Shown here: piece by piece, positions 5,075-5,143 of the stretch
Layout of the letters: the number at the start of each line of letters is the position of its first letter
How positions within the stretch are numbered: position 1 is the stretch's first letter
Assembly: GCA_002327315.1 (NCBI GenBank)
Contig: DCVI01000007.1
Coordinates: 12,336 to 17,478 of the forward strand
Direction: 5' to 3'
Length of the DNA stretch: 5,143 nt
Source: Syntrophaceae bacterium UBA2192
Lineage (GTDB): Bacteria; Desulfobacterota; Syntrophia; Syntrophales; UBA2192
Notes under the pieces: model-generated
Told to the model about the DNA's origin: nothing
Seen by the model: the letters and a program-made list of their open reading frames with translations, nothing else
The model's database searches: none
Program-made: the position numbers and the translations under genes

Positions 5075-5087
5075 GTTTGCATTATCG
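5047..5087. promoter_or_regulatory. 9-bp inverted repeat around the waaA promoter
   Basis: CGATAATGC (5047-5055) and GCATTATCG (5079-5087) are perfect inverted copies separated by 23 bp. They flank the candidate -35 box and overlap the -10 box. The half-sites are centred 32 bp apart, about three helical turns, which suits a dimeric regulator binding one DNA face. An RNA or cruciform hairpin is the alternative. The regulator is unknown. Confidence 0.5.
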
Positions 5088-5113
5088 ATTTTTCAAGTCA
5101 GGCGGGTCAACGG

Positions 5114-5131
5114 ACGCATCGGGTCATGCGT
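5114..5131. repeat. Small palindrome near the window edge
   Basis: ACGCAT (5114-5119) and ATGCGT (5126-5131) are perfect inverted copies around a 6-bp spacer. No T-run follows on either strand. It may mark the end of a gene outside the window or be chance. Nothing else is supported in 5088-5143. Confidence 0.35.
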
Positions 5132-5143
5132 TCATGTAATGGC

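Noticed and set aside
5047..5087. Fur box because the half-sites contain GATAAT/ATTATC
   Set aside because: The half-sites are 23 bp apart, incompatible with the contiguous 19-bp Fur consensus.

Overview
The window looks like chromosomal DNA from a GC-rich, Gram-negative anaerobe. A Kdo transferase (WaaA) implies an outer membrane with lipid A. A four-subunit, oxygen-sensitive 2-oxoacid:ferredoxin oxidoreductase implies anaerobic ferredoxin-based metabolism. Protein flavour and abundant 7-bp intergenic repeats suggest a deltaproteobacterium in the broad sense (Desulfobacterota, for example a syntroph or sulfate reducer). That assignment is inference. All recognised genes lie on the minus strand and are read from right to left.

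Layout in transcription order: (1) 5143-5040, a short upstream region with a candidate promoter inside a 9-bp inverted repeat; (2) waaA (5039-3735), ending in a terminator built from 7-bp repeats; (3) 3655-3366, a regulatory leader with a sigma70-type promoter, a 36-codon leader peptide with 12 Leu codons (six consecutive), a 22-nt antiterminator pair and a strong intrinsic terminator, so a textbook-shaped leucine attenuator; (4) porG (3365-2796); (5) a 196-bp gap filled with degenerate heptads that form an imperfect palindrome; (6) porD, porA and porB (2599-192), tightly packed with an 8-bp overlap and a 4-bp gap; (7) 191-1, a perfect 12-copy array of a 7-bp repeat abutting the porB stop codon, with inverted heptads beyond it.

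PorG, PorD, PorA and PorB together make one enzyme. A and B form the thiamine diphosphate (TPP) catalytic core, D carries two [4Fe-4S] clusters, and G completes the CoA/oxidoreductase module. The enzyme interconverts a 2-oxoacid plus CoA with an acyl-CoA, CO2 and reduced ferredoxin. Pyruvate is the default substrate by family, but the sequence does not settle it. The most interesting point is that a leucine-sensing attenuator appears to control this operon rather than a classical ilv/leu operon. This suggests an anabolic role: pyruvate synthesis feeding branched-chain amino acids, or reductive carboxylation of branched acyl-CoAs.

A second theme is a family of heptad repeats (AGGTAAC and AGGCTAA types on the coding strand). 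They sit exactly at the 3' ends of porB, porG and waaA, supply or overlap their stop codons, and are each followed by inverted copies that can form long hairpins. No tRNA, rRNA, CRISPR array, transposase or other mobile gene was seen.
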